DNA of 64,000 bases from contig JAQWIT010000003.1 of assembly GCA_029248745.1 (NCBI GenBank), positions 1 through 64,000 of the forward strand, in the 5' to 3' direction. The position numbers and the translations under genes were made by a program. The notes below the pieces were generated by a model that saw only the letters and a program-made list of their open reading frames with translations, was not told the origin of the DNA and did not search any database. This stretch comes from Gammaproteobacteria bacterium. Its GTDB lineage: Bacteria; Pseudomonadota; Gammaproteobacteria; Nitrosococcales; Methylophagaceae. Positions 19,298 to 29,554 of the stretch are shown in pieces (the first letter of the stretch is position 1; every line of letters starts with the position of its first letter).

Positions 19298-20200
19298 ATG
19301 CAGGTTATCATTATTTCGCCGAACAATACGACACACCGACACTGGCACTTATCACCTACGATGCTACGCATTGCGATAGCTTCAGCATTAGTTATCCTAC
19401 TCTCTCTTTCTTATACAGCATACCAACTATTTTTCGACACCCCTAAAAAGCCAGCATTCTCAGTGTTTGAGGAAACACATGAGACGCAACAAGAACAAAC
19501 AGTTGTTAGTCAGGAAAAACAAGAGCAAGTACATGATTACTACGCTAAGCGGCTAGGATCGTTGCAAGCTGAAGCATTTCGGTTGAAAGCATTAACTGAT
19601 AAATTAGCAGAATTAAGCGGATTAGATATTGAGGCAGAAGGTTTAAATAAACCTATGGGACAAGGTGGTCTATCACGGACAGCGAAACTACTAACACAGA
19701 AGGAATTTGACTCTTTCTCCTCGCAGATTGAAGATAGTTTTGATAGGCAAGCTGCGGGGCTAGATCAGTTGCAAGACTATCTGATTACTGAAGATAATAT
19801 TAAGTCAGCTATTCCAACGGGCAGACCGATCAAAAAAGGTTGGGTCTCATCGTACTATGGCTACCGAGCTGACCCTTTCACAGGTCGTAAAGTGTTTCAT
19901 CATGGTTTAGACTTTGCTGGAAAAGCGGGTAGCGAAGTTGTCGCTGTGGCAGATGGCATTGTCAGCTGGCAGGGCTCTCGTGGCGGTTATGGTGAAATGA
20001 TTGAAATAGATCATGGCAATGGTTATCAAACACGTTATGCTCATAATAAAGAATTGGTTGTTAAGTTGGGCGAGAGAATCGAAAAAGGCCAAGCCATTGC
20101 ATTGATGGGATCAACAGGTCGTTCGACTGGCCCGCATGTTCATTTCGAAATTTTGCGAGATGGTAAAACAGTTAATCCTTCTAACTTTATCAAACGTTAG
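19298..20200 (+). CDS. M23 family metallopeptidase (LytM domain)
   Basis: The 300-residue protein has one N-terminal membrane segment (about 24-42), a coiled-coil stretch, and a C-terminal M23 domain. Zinc-site motifs are HHGLDFAG, the central HGNGY segment and GPHVHFE, so it looks catalytically competent. It would cleave peptidoglycan cross-bridges or activate amidases at the envelope. A TTG at 19277 is possible, but the ATG at 19298 has an AAAAGGG site and a better N terminus. Confidence 0.9.
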   Translation: MQVIIISPNNTTHRHWHLSPTMLRIAIASALVILLSLSYTAYQLFFDTPKKPAFSVFEETHETQQEQTVVSQEKQEQVHDYYAKRLGSLQAEAFRLKALTDKLAELSGLDIEAEGLNKPMGQGGLSRTAKLLTQKEFDSFSSQIEDSFDRQAAGLDQLQDYLITEDNIKSAIPTGRPIKKGWVSSYYGYRADPFTGRKVFHHGLDFAGKAGSEVVAVADGIVSWQGSRGGYGEMIEIDHGNGYQTRYAHNKELVVKLGERIEKGQAIALMGSTGRSTGPHVHFEILRDGKTVNPSNFIKR

Positions 20201-20241
20201 ACCTTGTATTCTTAGATCACCGTCGCCATATTAAAGTCACC

Positions 20242-20271
20242 TTAGACCTCACAAGGACTACGCGCTATAAT
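20242..20271 (+). promoter_or_regulatory. Putative secA promoter
   Basis: TTAGAC (20242-20247) and a perfect TATAAT (20266-20271) are 18 bp apart, with the -10 embedded in CGCGC-TATAATT-GCGCGC. The predicted start would leave a leader of about 60 bases before secA. Confidence 0.6.
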
Positions 20272-20337
20272 TGCGCGCTTAAACATCAACTCTATCCCCG
20301 ATAGTGATTTCGGCTTAGCACAAGGTAGTAAAACGGT

Positions 20338-23064
20338 ATGGTAAGTAAGTTTTTCGGTAAAGTCTTCGGCAGTCGAAATGATCGTGTTCTTAAAAAACTC
20401 CGAAAAGTGGTTAAAAAAATTAACGACTTTGAACCGACTATCGAAAAAATTAGCGATGCTGAATTACAGGCTAAAACTACGGAATTTCGCCAACAATTAG
20501 CTGATGGGCAAACCCTCGACGATATTTTACCGGAAGCATTTTCAGTCGTAAGAGAAGCAGGTAAGCGCGTTTTGAATATGCGCCATTTCGATGTTCAAAT
20601 GATCGGTGGTTATGTCTTGAATGAGGGCAAAATTGCTGAGATGCGGACGGGTGAGGGTAAAACCCTTGTCGCGACATTAGCTGTGTACCTGAATGCACTT
20701 GAAGGCGAAGGTGTGCACGTTGTTACGGTTAATGATTATTTAGCACGGCGTGACTCGGCTTGGATGAGCCAGCTCTATAGTTTCTTAGGCTTGACTACAG
20801 GTGTTATCGTCGCTGGTTTATCACCGGATGAACGCCGTAAAGCATACAACTCAGATATTACTTACGGCACCAACAACGAATTTGGTTTCGATTATCTACG
20901 CGATAATATGGTGTTTAGTATTGACGAAAAAGTACAGCGAAACCTGCATTTTGCGGTCGTCGATGAGGTTGACTCAATTTTAATTGATGAAGCCCGTACA
21001 CCGCTGATTATTTCCGGCCCAGCCGAAGACAGTTCTGAACTATATCAAAGTATCAATAAACTGATCCCCAGCCTTGAGCAACAAACAGGTGAAGGTGAAG
21101 AAGTTGAAACACCGGGTGATTACACTGTCGATGAAAAAGCAAAGCAAATTCATTTTACGGAAGATGGCCATGAAAAAATTGAAGGTTTGTTAACAGACGC
21201 TGGTATTTTGGATGCTGATGCTAGTCTTTATGATGCAGCTAACATTGGCCTAATGCACCATGTCTCTGCTGCTTTACGTGCACATGTTTTATTCCAACGT
21301 GATGTCGATTACATCGTACAAGATAATGAGATTGTTATTGTCGATGAGTTCACGGGTCGCACAATGCCTGGGCGTCGTTGGTCTGAAGGTCTACACCAAG
21401 CTGTAGAAGCCAAAGAAAACGTCAAAATCCAGAATGAAAATCAGACACTGGCCTCGATTACATTCCAAAACTTTTTCCGTTTGTACGATAAGTTATCCGG
21501 TATGACGGGTACAGCGGATACTGAAGCCTTTGAGTTACAGTCGATCTACGGGCTTGAAGTGATTGTTATTCCGACTCATCGTGAGATGAAACGGATTGAT
21601 TCGGCAGATCAGATTTATTTAACGACACAAGAAAAATACCAAGCGATTGCCGAAGCGGTTAAAGAATGTGCCGAAAAACAACAACCTGTCTTGGTCGGTA
21701 CCTCATCGATTGAAAGCTCTGAATATTTGCATGGCTTATTGAAGAAAGCCGGTATTGCACATGAAGTGCTCAATGCTAAATTCCATGAAAAAGAAGCGTT
21801 TATCATTGCTCAAGCAGGTCGCCCAAGTGCCGTAACAATCGCTACTAATATGGCCGGCCGTGGTACTGATATCGTATTAGGTGGTAGCTTGGAAGCAGAA
21901 CTAGTGGAGCTAGGTGAAGAAGCCAGCGAAGCTGACAAAGTCGCTATCGAGCAGGCATGGCAACAGCGTCATGATCAAGTTCTAGCTGCCGGTGGCTTAC
22001 ATATTATTGGTTCTGAACGTCATGAATCTCGTCGTGTTGATAATCAATTACGTGGTCGTTCTGGACGTCAAGGTGATGCCGGTTCGAGCCGTTTTTATCT
22101 ATCGCTGGAAGATAACTTGATGCGTATATTTGCATCAGAAAAAATGTCAGGTTTGATGCAGAAGCTTGGTATGGAAGAAGGCGAAGCCATCGAACATCCT
22201 TGGGTGTCGCGTGCGATCGAAAATGCCCAGAAAAAAGTAGAAGGTCACAACTTTGATATTCGTAAGCAAGTTTTAGAATATGATGATGTGGCGAATGACC
22301 AGCGAAGAGTGGTTTACGAGCAACGCAATGAATTAATGGCAACAGAAGATGTGTCAGCCACAATTACATCAATGCGAGAAACCGTTGTAAACGGTGTTAT
22401 CGATCAATACATTGCGCCGAACAGCATAGATGAACAATGGGAGTTAGAAGGCCTCAATCTAGCGTTTCGTGATGAGTTTGGCCTAGAAATCGATGTTGCC
22501 CAATGGCTACAAGACGATGATGAATTACACGAAGAAACCTTGCGTGAAAAGATCATCATAGAAGTTCAAAATCAATCTGATAGTAAAGAAGCATTAACAG
22601 GCTCAGAAGTGATGCGTCATTTTGAAAAAGCGATCACGTTACAAACATTGGATTCACAGTGGAAAGAACATTTGGCGCAAATGGACTACCTCCGCCAAGG
22701 TATTAATTTACGTAGTTATGCCCAAAAAGATCCAAAACAAGAATACAAGCGTGAAGCCTTTGAAATGTTCACTACTATGCTCGATCGTATTAAGCATGAT
22801 GTCGTTTCGCTTATTTCAAGAGTTGAATTGCATGCCCAAGAAGACGTTGAAGCCATTGAAGAACAACGTCGCCAATCAGGTGGCGATATGGAAATGCAGC
22901 ATGACCAGGTTGATGGCATGACGGGCGAGACCGAACAAGCCAATCCGGATATTGAGCAACAAGCGAAACCGATCACACGTGAAGGCAAGAAAGTGGGACG
23001 AAATGAACCTTGTCCTTGTGGTTCAGGTAAGAAATATAAACAATGTTGTGGGGCCTTGTCTTAA
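20338..23064 (+). CDS. secA: Preprotein translocase ATPase SecA
   Basis: The 908-residue motor drives Sec-dependent protein export. Walker A TGEGKT is at about 104-109; [15 protein letters not shown] is the DEAD-type Walker B; helicase motifs ([20 protein letters not shown]) follow. The C-terminal zinc site binding SecB is intact: Cys892, Cys894, Cys903, Cys904. It overlaps argJ by one base. Confidence 0.98.
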   Translation: MVSKFFGKVFGSRNDRVLKKLRKVVKKINDFEPTIEKISDAELQAKTTEFRQQLADGQTLDDILPEAFSVVREAGKRVLNMRHFDVQMIGGYVLNEGKIAEMRTGEGKTLVATLAVYLNALEGEGVHVVTVNDYLARRDSAWMSQLYSFLGLTTGVIVAGLSPDERRKAYNSDITYGTNNEFGFDYLRDNMVFSIDEKVQRNLHFAVVDEVDSILIDEARTPLIISGPAEDSSELYQSINKLIPSLEQQTGEGEEVETPGDYTVDEKAKQIHFTEDGHEKIEGLLTDAGILDADASLYDAANIGLMHHVSAALRAHVLFQRDVDYIVQDNEIVIVDEFTGRTMPGRRWSEGLHQAVEAKENVKIQNENQTLASITFQNFFRLYDKLSGMTGTADTEAFELQSIYGLEVIVIPTHREMKRIDSADQIYLTTQEKYQAIAEAVKECAEKQQPVLVGTSSIESSEYLHGLLKKAGIAHEVLNAKFHEKEAFIIAQAGRPSAVTIATNMAGRGTDIVLGGSLEAELVELGEEASEADKVAIEQAWQQRHDQVLAAGGLHIIGSERHESRRVDNQLRGRSGRQGDAGSSRFYLSLEDNLMRIFASEKMSGLMQKLGMEEGEAIEHPWVSRAIENAQKKVEGHNFDIRKQVLEYDDVANDQRRVVYEQRNELMATEDVSATITSMRETVVNGVIDQYIAPNSIDEQWELEGLNLAFRDEFGLEIDVAQWLQDDDELHEETLREKIIIEVQNQSDSKEALTGSEVMRHFEKAITLQTLDSQWKEHLAQMDYLRQGINLRSYAQKDPKQEYKREAFEMFTTMLDRIKHDVVSLISRVELHAQEDVEAIEEQRRQSGGDMEMQHDQVDGMTGETEQANPDIEQQAKPITREGKKVGRNEPCPCGSGKKYKQCCGALS

Positions 23065-24290
23065 TGGCAGTAAATTTGCCTGCGATCCAAGCAGAACAAT
23101 TATTGGCCGTTGACGGTATACGGTTAGCGACAGCCAGTGCTGGGATTAAAGTTAATGGCCAAACCGATTTAGTTTTGATCGAAATGGCACAAGGTAGTCG
23201 TGTGGCCGCCGTCTACACCCAGAATGCCTTTTGTGCTTCACCAGTCACCATAGCAAAACAACATCAACAAACGACAGCCCCGCGTTATTGCTTAATTAAT
23301 TCAGGCAATGCGAATGCTGGCACTGGACAACAAGGTGATGAAGCAGCAATACGCTGTTGTGAATTATTGGCACAACAGGTTAACGGTAAAACGGAAAGCG
23401 TCCTGCCTTTTTCTACCGGTGTGATTGGTCAGCCATTACCCGTCGAGAAAATTCAAGCGGCACTGCCTGATCTGGCTTCTGGACTAAGTGCCGATAATTG
23501 GTTTGATGCTGCCCATGGCATTATGACAACAGATACGCTAGCTAAGGCTGTATCAAAACAAGTCACAATTGAGGGCAAACAAGTCACGATTACCGGCATG
23601 TCAAAAGGCTCAGGGATGATTAGACCGGATATGGCGACTATGCTGGGTTATATCGCAACCGATGCCAAGGTTTCTCAACCAGTTTTAGATAAAATGCTCA
23701 AGCAAGCGGTTGAACAATCATTCAACCGTATTACCGTAGATGGTGATACGTCGACCAATGATGCTTGTATTTTGATCGCAACTGCTAAAGCAGATAATGC
23801 TGAGATAACGGCATTTGATAAGGCATCAGCCCAAACTTTATATCAAGCAATTGCTGAAATCAGCCGACAATTGGCTCACGCTATTATTCGTGATGGTGAA
23901 GGCGCAACCAAGTTTGTTGAAATCACGGTTGAACAAGGACAAAACATGGTTGAATGTCGGCAGGTGGCTTACACCGTTGCTCATTCTCCGTTAATCAAAA
24001 CGGCCCTGTTTGCATCTGATCCGAACTGGGGACGTATTCTTGCCGCCGTCGGGCGCAGTGGCCTGCAAGATTTTGATTTGAGTAAGGTGACGATTTATCT
24101 AGATAATGTTTGTATCATCAAAGGTGGACAGCCTGCGTCAGGCTATACAGAAGCACAAGGGCAATCGGTGATGGATAACAGTGAAATCACGATTAAAGTC
24201 GTATTAGAACGTGGCCAAGCAAATGATACTGTCTGGACTTGTGATTTTTCCTACGATTACGTCAAAATCAACGCCGAATACCGTAGCTAG
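23064..24290 (+). CDS. argJ: Bifunctional ornithine acetyltransferase / N-acetylglutamate synthase ArgJ
   Basis: A 408-residue self-cleaving arginine-biosynthesis enzyme. The cleavage sequence MATMLGY places the nucleophile at Thr192. Other landmarks are GSGMIRP and the C-terminal DPNWGRILAA. The ATG at 23064 overlaps the secA stop (TAATG); an earlier in-frame start at 23043 lies within secA. argJ directly after secA also occurs in Pseudomonas. Confidence 0.96.
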   Translation: MAVNLPAIQAEQLLAVDGIRLATASAGIKVNGQTDLVLIEMAQGSRVAAVYTQNAFCASPVTIAKQHQQTTAPRYCLINSGNANAGTGQQGDEAAIRCCELLAQQVNGKTESVLPFSTGVIGQPLPVEKIQAALPDLASGLSADNWFDAAHGIMTTDTLAKAVSKQVTIEGKQVTITGMSKGSGMIRPDMATMLGYIATDAKVSQPVLDKMLKQAVEQSFNRITVDGDTSTNDACILIATAKADNAEITAFDKASAQTLYQAIAEISRQLAHAIIRDGEGATKFVEITVEQGQNMVECRQVAYTVAHSPLIKTALFASDPNWGRILAAVGRSGLQDFDLSKVTIYLDNVCIIKGGQPASGYTEAQGQSVMDNSEITIKVVLERGQANDTVWTCDFSYDYVKINAEYRS

Positions 24291-24296
24291 ATCATT

Positions 24297-25358
24297 ATGG
24301 CAAAGCCTCAGATCACGACATTAAGTGAGTTTTTGCAGCATAGTGGTGCACGCTATCGTGTTTTTGATATGGCACGACGAGTTGCTAAAATCAGCAATGA
24401 AGATTTTGCAAGTATTGAACAAACGACTCAGCCTTATCCTTACCCATTGCAAAAAACAGCCCATTTCGCAGTATTATTTTGGAATCAACATCTAGCTGAA
24501 AAGCACTATATTTGGTTTCTTAAGTTCCCATTGGATGAACAAGGTCTATTGATTCAGGCCGCTCGGGATGAGTTTTTAGTCATGCTACTCGATCGCGTTG
24601 GCGAATGTATGTTGGCTGCCAATGAGGGCGATCGAATTGAAGGCGCATTAAAAGACAGTCCATACACTTTCAAGCCGCGCGAAGATAAAATGGCCGCTTT
24701 TAATGCTAAGGCCAGTGATAGTTTGGCGATCAAAGCGTCTCAATATTATGAGCCAGCATTAGCTTATTTTATGGGGCAAACGCCAGTAGAAGACTGGCAA
24801 GGCCTTGCCATGCAGGGTGTAGCAGATGTTGCAACCCGTTTATCGGAGAAGCAGACTATTGCCACCGTTGCGAATCATTTAGGCGATATCCCCCCCGAAC
24901 CTTTTGTTAGTTTCTGCACATTTTTAGAACATTCAGAACCAACGGTCACACTGGTCGAGCAATTTGCCAATAAGTTGAATGGTCTATTAGCAGCGGAAAA
25001 AGTTGAAACAGGCCATGTTGCAGCTTGCTTACGAGCAGTCTCAAATAGTCCAGCAACAGGCTTAGTCGATGATATGGTTGAGCTCGTATTAAAACACCCT
25101 GTTAGTCAAGACATTGAGCTACTCGCCACAATTTCAGGACGTGTATGGCGAATTATTGAACAACCTAAATTATGCCAATGTTTTGTAGAACGTTTAGCTG
25201 AAAACGGTGCGGGTTACCCCGGTTTTAGCCAAGTGCTAGCAGATGCCATGTATTTACCGGGCTGCCGTGAGCCCATTATGTCAGCCTTGCGTTCACCAGA
25301 ACGTTCACAAACTCTGTCTTTGAGAGTGGGTGAAATGTTTAGTCAATCCTCGACTTGA
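24297..25358 (+). CDS. DUF3549 family protein
   Basis: A 353-residue soluble protein without signal or membrane segment. The N-terminal pattern LSEFLQHSGARYRVFDMARR and PYPYPLQKTAHFAVLFWN matches what I know of DUF3549, a family of unknown function in gammaproteobacteria. The central and C-terminal parts look like helical repeats. It starts six bases after argJ, so co-transcription is likely, and converges with def. Confidence 0.75.
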   Translation: MAKPQITTLSEFLQHSGARYRVFDMARRVAKISNEDFASIEQTTQPYPYPLQKTAHFAVLFWNQHLAEKHYIWFLKFPLDEQGLLIQAARDEFLVMLLDRVGECMLAANEGDRIEGALKDSPYTFKPREDKMAAFNAKASDSLAIKASQYYEPALAYFMGQTPVEDWQGLAMQGVADVATRLSEKQTIATVANHLGDIPPEPFVSFCTFLEHSEPTVTLVEQFANKLNGLLAAEKVETGHVAACLRAVSNSPATGLVDDMVELVLKHPVSQDIELLATISGRVWRIIEQPKLCQCFVERLAENGAGYPGFSQVLADAMYLPGCREPIMSALRSPERSQTLSLRVGEMFSQSST

Positions 25359-25888
25359 GTGTGTGAATCAGCGCTTAGCATTCGCTGCCATTCCTGCTCT
25401 GCCATCAGGTCTATATTGTTTTCCACCCGGTCGGTAAATAATGTGCCCCGTAAGTGATCAAGTTCATGCTGGAAAATGCGGGCAATGAAACCGTCGTAAT
25501 CTCTTTCTATGGTGTCTCCCTCGCAGGTTAAATAACGCACTTTAATATGCGTTGCCCGTGGTACTAATCCGCGGATACCCGGCACACTTAAACAGCCTTC
25601 CCAGCCTATATCCTGCTCAGTTGTACTGGCAATGATTTCTGGGTTAATCACGACAGTTTGTGGCATAACGGGTGCTTGAGGGTAACGAGCGTTAGGTTTG
25701 GAAGCCATAATAAAAAGCTGCAACGACACATCTATTTGCGGTGCAGCGATACCCATTCCTCCGACCTCTTCAACAAACTGTAATAGGTCACCTATCAACT
25801 CTTGAATGTCAGGGTCATGGACATTAACAATAGGCTTTGCTTGAAGTCGTAAATGTGGGTGGCCTAGCTGCAATAATTCAAATGACAT
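25343..25888 (-). CDS. def: Peptide deformylase
   Basis: The 181-residue metalloenzyme removes formyl groups from nascent proteins. All three family motifs are present: GMGIAAPQ (motif 1), EGCLS with the metal cysteine (motif 2) and QHELDH with the two metal histidines and catalytic glutamate (motif 3). It is not in the usual def-fmt arrangement, so it may be a second copy. It overlaps the DUF3549 3' end by 16 bases. Confidence 0.95.
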   Translation of the reverse strand: MSFELLQLGHPHLRLQAKPIVNVHDPDIQELIGDLLQFVEEVGGMGIAAPQIDVSLQLFIMASKPNARYPQAPVMPQTVVINPEIIASTTEQDIGWEGCLSVPGIRGLVPRATHIKVRYLTCEGDTIERDYDGFIARIFQHELDHLRGTLFTDRVENNIDLMAEQEWQRMLSADSHTQVED

Positions 25889-25897
25889 AATTGAATC

Positions 25898-26500
25898 CTA
25901 CACGACTTTATCAGTTCGGAACCAACCGGCGATACTATAGCGATCTCGCTTTGCCGGCAGCACTTCATGTGGAAACTGTTCGCTTAAAAATAACACCGTG
26001 TTACCAAAGCGAGGTTGCACGATTTGTAATGGCTTATCGCTAGTAAAATCATATAAGACCAATTGTCCCTCATCTTGTTCAGACCAGTCTGGATTTAAAT
26101 AAAACAAACTTGAAACAACACGGTTAGATTGACCACGAAAAGCATCGACGTGGCGCCGATAAAAATGGCCAGGCGGATAATGAGCAAAATGAGCTTCAAA
26201 ATCATGTAGGCCAAGGAAAAGGTGCCGATTTAACTGTATTTTAAGTGCATCCAAGGCATCTAGATAGGTTTGCTCGATGGGATGAGTTTCAGACAGCCAA
26301 ACCGTCCTATCATTACGCACCGTTTCAAGTTGTTGTACAGATTGTTGCCGTCCGACTTTAGCTGTATTAAAAACAGTTTCGGGTAATGCCGTAACGTGTT
26401 TATATAGTTGCTGTGTCAAATCAGCATCAATAAAGTCAGTTAAAACGATATACCCGTGCTTAGATAAAGCATCACAGATTAACGAATAGTCCGTTGTCAT
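25898..26500 (-). CDS. 2-oxoglutarate/Fe(II)-dependent oxygenase family protein
   Basis: A 200-residue protein with the double-stranded beta-helix signature of 2OG-Fe(II) oxygenases: an HYPPGHFYRRHVD segment with the HxD iron ligands, a distal histidine in FPHEV, and a following RYSIAGWF with the co-substrate arginine. The substrate is unknown; prolyl-hydroxylase-like proteins are the nearest pattern. It lies 9 bp upstream of def and 3 bp after the next gene, suggesting one operon. Confidence 0.8.
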   Translation of the reverse strand: MTTDYSLICDALSKHGYIVLTDFIDADLTQQLYKHVTALPETVFNTAKVGRQQSVQQLETVRNDRTVWLSETHPIEQTYLDALDALKIQLNRHLFLGLHDFEAHFAHYPPGHFYRRHVDAFRGQSNRVVSSLFYLNPDWSEQDEGQLVLYDFTSDKPLQIVQPRFGNTVLFLSEQFPHEVLPAKRDRYSIAGWFRTDKVV

Positions 26501-26503
26501 AGT

Positions 26504-27733
26504 TTAAGCAAAGAACCAATAGGCGACAGCAATGGCAGCCGTAATACCGGCAAAATCAGCTGCCAAACCACAGGCAGCCGCATGGCGAATTTTCTTAATG
26601 CCAACTGAGCCGAAATACACCGCTAAGACATAAAATGTCGTTTCGGTGCTGCCCTGAACAATAGAAGACAAACGGCCAGCAAAAGAATCAGCACCATGGA
26701 CTTGCATGGTATCGATCATCATGGCACGGGCGCCGCTGCCACTAAAGGGTTTCATTAATGCGGTTGGCAGGCTATCAATAAAGCGATCATCGAAGCCGAA
26801 CGCTAAAATAACACCGCGTAAGGAATCGGCTATTAAATCCAATGCCCCACTGGCTCTAAATACCCCAATAGCAACCAGCATGGCTACCAGATAGGGAATA
26901 ATCGTAATGGCCGTTTCAAAGCCTTCTTTAGCACCTTCAATAAATGCTTCATAGGCATTCACTTTTTGAATAACAGCACCAGAAATGAATAGCATCACTA
27001 ATGAGAATAATACTACATTACTGATTAAAGCTGATTGCTCTAGCATCACCGCCTGTGAAAGACTGGCGAAATAACTTAACAGCCCAAACACTAGGGCTGA
27101 AAACCCACCTAAATAGGCCAAAATGACTTTATCAAAAAGATTGATCTTCTGAACGGTAGCCACCGTTAATAAGCCAATTAATGTTGAAGCATACGTTGCA
27201 ATCAAAATAGGAATAAACACATCGGTCGGATTCGCTGCACCCATTTGAGAACGGTAAGTAAAAATGGTGACTGGGAATAAGGTGACAGCAGAAGTGTTAA
27301 TGACCAAAAATAAAATCTGAGCGTTACTGGCAGTATCTTTAAACGGGTTGAGTTTTTGCAACTCTTTCATCGCCTTAATACCCAGCGGTGTTGCGGCATT
27401 ATCTAACCCTAAGACATTGGCGGACATATTCATCACCATTGCTCCTAGAGCAGGATGGTTTTTGGGGACCTCCGGCATTAAACGAACAAATAAAGGGCTA
27501 AGCCAAGTGGTTAGTACACGGATAAAACCACTGCGTTCGCCAATTTTCATAATACCGAGCCATAGAGCCAGTATGCCGGTTAAGCCAAGGGCAATTTCAA
27601 ACGCCGTTTTTGACAAGCTGAACATCGCGGTCATTAACTGCCCGAATATCTGGGTATCACCAAAAGCAAATAGCTTAATCAGTGCGACTATAAAAGCAGC
27701 GACAAAAAAGAAAATCCAGATGATGTTGAGCAT
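26504..27733 (-). CDS. SpmA/SpmB-type nucleoside-recognition (Gate) membrane protein
   Basis: A 409-residue polytopic membrane protein made of two Gate (nucleoside recognition) domains, resembling SpmA fused to SpmB. MNMSANVLGLDNAATPLG and SGSGARAMMIDT are the paired re-entrant loop motifs. In spore formers these proteins act in core maturation; in proteobacteria the role is not established. It is the first gene of a probable operon with the oxygenase and def. Confidence 0.8.
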   Translation of the reverse strand: MLNIIWIFFFVAAFIVALIKLFAFGDTQIFGQLMTAMFSLSKTAFEIALGLTGILALWLGIMKIGERSGFIRVLTTWLSPLFVRLMPEVPKNHPALGAMVMNMSANVLGLDNAATPLGIKAMKELQKLNPFKDTASNAQILFLVINTSAVTLFPVTIFTYRSQMGAANPTDVFIPILIATYASTLIGLLTVATVQKINLFDKVILAYLGGFSALVFGLLSYFASLSQAVMLEQSALISNVVLFSLVMLFISGAVIQKVNAYEAFIEGAKEGFETAITIIPYLVAMLVAIGVFRASGALDLIADSLRGVILAFGFDDRFIDSLPTALMKPFSGSGARAMMIDTMQVHGADSFAGRLSSIVQGSTETTFYVLAVYFGSVGIKKIRHAAACGLAADFAGITAAIAVAYWFFA

Positions 27734-27810
27734 AGAGCCATTTTACATTGTCACGTTTGAATATAAACAGATTTAGAGAAATGGGGGAGTGTATTTAAAT
27801 TCGGAAAGGC

Positions 27811-27843
27811 AAAAAATAAGGGCCAGACGCTTCTATCTGACCC
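27811..27843 (-). terminator. Rho-independent terminator of the YHS locus
   Basis: On the minus strand GGGTCAGA pairs with TCTGGCCC (one G-T pair) across an 8-base loop and is followed by TTATTTTTT. It lies 45 bases past the ancestral stop of the YHS-domain pseudogene. Confidence 0.8.
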
Positions 27844-27887
27844 ATATACAAGTGTAAATCACAAATGAGGCAAATCAAATAAGTGAC

Positions 27888-28344
27888 CTACAATGGACTT
27901 GCGGGCGTATTTTTTATGTCCTCCCAGATATCATTTGCGGCTTTGATTCTCCCAGGAACATCTTAAAACCACTCATCTTGGATATTGGCATCTAAGTTTA
28001 TATAGAGCGTGCCGTCAGTGACGCGCCACACCTCTGGATCACCAATAAACTTTTTGCCAACAGAAACCCCATAGGCACAAAAGCCGCTATGTGCAGGGGC
28101 ATATTTTTCAGGATCGCTATTAAAGCTTTGTAAATTAGCCTGATTTGCAAAAATATAAACAGCGCCCTCATGGTGGGCTGTGAAGTGGCCATTACCTTTA
28201 ATCGGGCGTTTGCCTGTTTGGTAAGATACGACATCATAACCTTGGGCTGCAGGTACACTGTTAGCATGTGTATTTGCATAGACTTGTGTCGTGAATGCGA
28301 ATAAGGCTAAAAGGCCAATAAAATTGTATTATATTCATTGTCAT
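27888..28344 (-). pseudogene. YHS-domain protein, disrupted
   Basis: Read across the lesions, this encodes a signal peptide (FIGLLALFAFTTQVYA), then a YHS domain (AQGYDVVSYQTGKRPIKG, FCAYGVSVGKKF) and a tail ending DVPGRIKAANDIWEDIKN. YHS proteins are small periplasmic proteins, some linked to metals. Two lesions are visible: the ATG at 28342-28344 is out of frame with the signal peptide (indel near 28325-28332), and a TAA at 27963-27965 replaces a residue between DEWF and DVPG. The terminator behind it is still intact. Confidence 0.75.
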
Positions 28345-28380
28345 ACTCCAACTTTAACTTTATTAATGATGCGTTTAATG

Positions 28381-28400
28381 AAGAAAGCGTGAGCTTTCTT
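28381..28400. promoter_or_regulatory. Perfect 8-bp hairpin with GTGA loop between divergent pseudogenes
   Basis: AAGAAAGC-GTGA-GCTTTCTT forms a perfect 8-bp stem. No T-run follows on either strand, so it is not an obvious terminator. It lies in the shared upstream region of the YHS and AraC loci and may have been an operator or leader structure. Confidence 0.35.
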
Positions 28401-28468
28401 AGGTACTATAATTACAAATAAAATTGATATGACAAATAATCAAAAAGCCATATTTAATACTAAATCGT

Positions 28469-28482
28469 ATCAATATTTTGAT
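28469..28482. promoter_or_regulatory. Palindrome upstream of the AraC pseudogene
   Basis: ATCAA-TATT-TTGAT ends 30 bases before the AraC start codon. Half-sites resemble FNR boxes but in reversed order, so FNR is unlikely; it may be an operator of the AraC protein itself. Confidence 0.25.
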
Positions 28483-28512
28483 ATATAGAATTATTGCGAT
28501 AGGAAGAGTCCG

Positions 28513-29463
28513 ATGGATGCACTGACAAGAATTCTCAACACACTCAAATTATCAAGTACCTTTTATTACCGTACTGAACTGACAGCGCCATGGGGGATGA
28601 CAGTGCCAGCAGAGGATAATGTCGCCCGGTTTCATATCGTGACACGTGGTCAGTGCTACCTTCAGCTTGAAGGAGAAGAAGATGGAACATTTCTATCCAA
28701 TGGTGATTTAGTCGTTATTCCTTATGGTGCTTCACATAGCCTAACTGATTCAGCCAGCACACCTGCCAAAGCTGTCAGTAAGGTTTTGGATGAAGTCAAC
28801 TATTCTGGTGAAGGGCCTTTAGTGTATGGTGGCGATGGTGCTACATGTTGTTTAGTGTGTGAGGAGTTTGGTTTCGATGAGTTGGGAACACACCTGCTGT
28901 TAGATAACCTACCTGAACTACTATATGTTTCAGTAGACAATAGTCATAACACATAGTGGCTTGAGAGTACGTTGAGCTTTATTAATCATGAAGCGTTGAG
29001 CAATGCATCAGGCAGCCATGCCATCATTAATCGTTTGTCAGAAGTCATGTTGATTCAGGTTATTCGGGCAACGATTGTATCATCAAGTGACAAGCTACCT
29101 TTTTTATCCGCCTTTGCAGATCCTAGAATCGATACAGTGATGTCTGCCATTCATACCAATCCGACCGAGGATTGGACAGTAGAAAAGCTAGGTTGATTGG
29201 CAACCATGTCTAGATCATCGTTTTCTAATCTGTATACACAGTTAGTCGAAATGACACCGATGAAGTACATTATTTTTGTCAGGCTTCAAATGGCGAGTCG
29301 ATTACTAATAGAAGCAACAATGTCTATTTCACGCATTGCGCAACAGGTTAGTTATCAGTCTGAAGCAGCATTTAGCCAAGCTTTTAAGAAACAGTTTGAT
29401 CATAGGACTAGTGAATTTCATCGGGTATACAATCAGCAAAAAAGCTCTAACGCTATTACCTGA
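28513..29463 (+). pseudogene. AraC-family regulator with cupin domain, two in-frame stops
   Basis: One continuous frame encodes an N-terminal cupin-type sensor (residues about 10-145, e.g. GDLVVIPYGASH) and a C-terminal AraC HTH domain (ATMSRSSFSNLYTQLV, then QQVSYQSEAAFSQAFKK). The frame is never lost, but it is cut by TAG at 28954-28956 and TGA at 29194-29196. The first stop separates the sensor from the linker; the second falls inside the first HTH helix region. CAG and CGA ancestors, each one C-to-T change away, are plausible. The 5' part alone could still make a 147-residue sensor fragment. Confidence 0.85.
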
Positions 29464-29494
29464 ACTAGTCGGTGCTTTTTAGGCAGGGTGGATA

Positions 29495-29528
29495 TAAAAA
29501 AACCCGAATCTCCAAGAGAATATTCGGG
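29495..29528 (-). terminator. Terminator of the truncated haemoglobin gene
   Basis: On the minus strand CCCGAAT pairs with ATTCGGG, followed by a run of seven T residues. It lies about 26 bases past the haemoglobin stop and also sits after the AraC pseudogene, so it may act on both strands. Confidence 0.85.
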
Positions 29529-29554
29529 CTTTCCTTTTTGATTAGAAATGAAGG

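Noticed and set aside
27998-28279. 93-residue minus-strand open frame
   Set aside because: It is out of frame with the readable YHS-domain protein on the same strand and resembles nothing itself.
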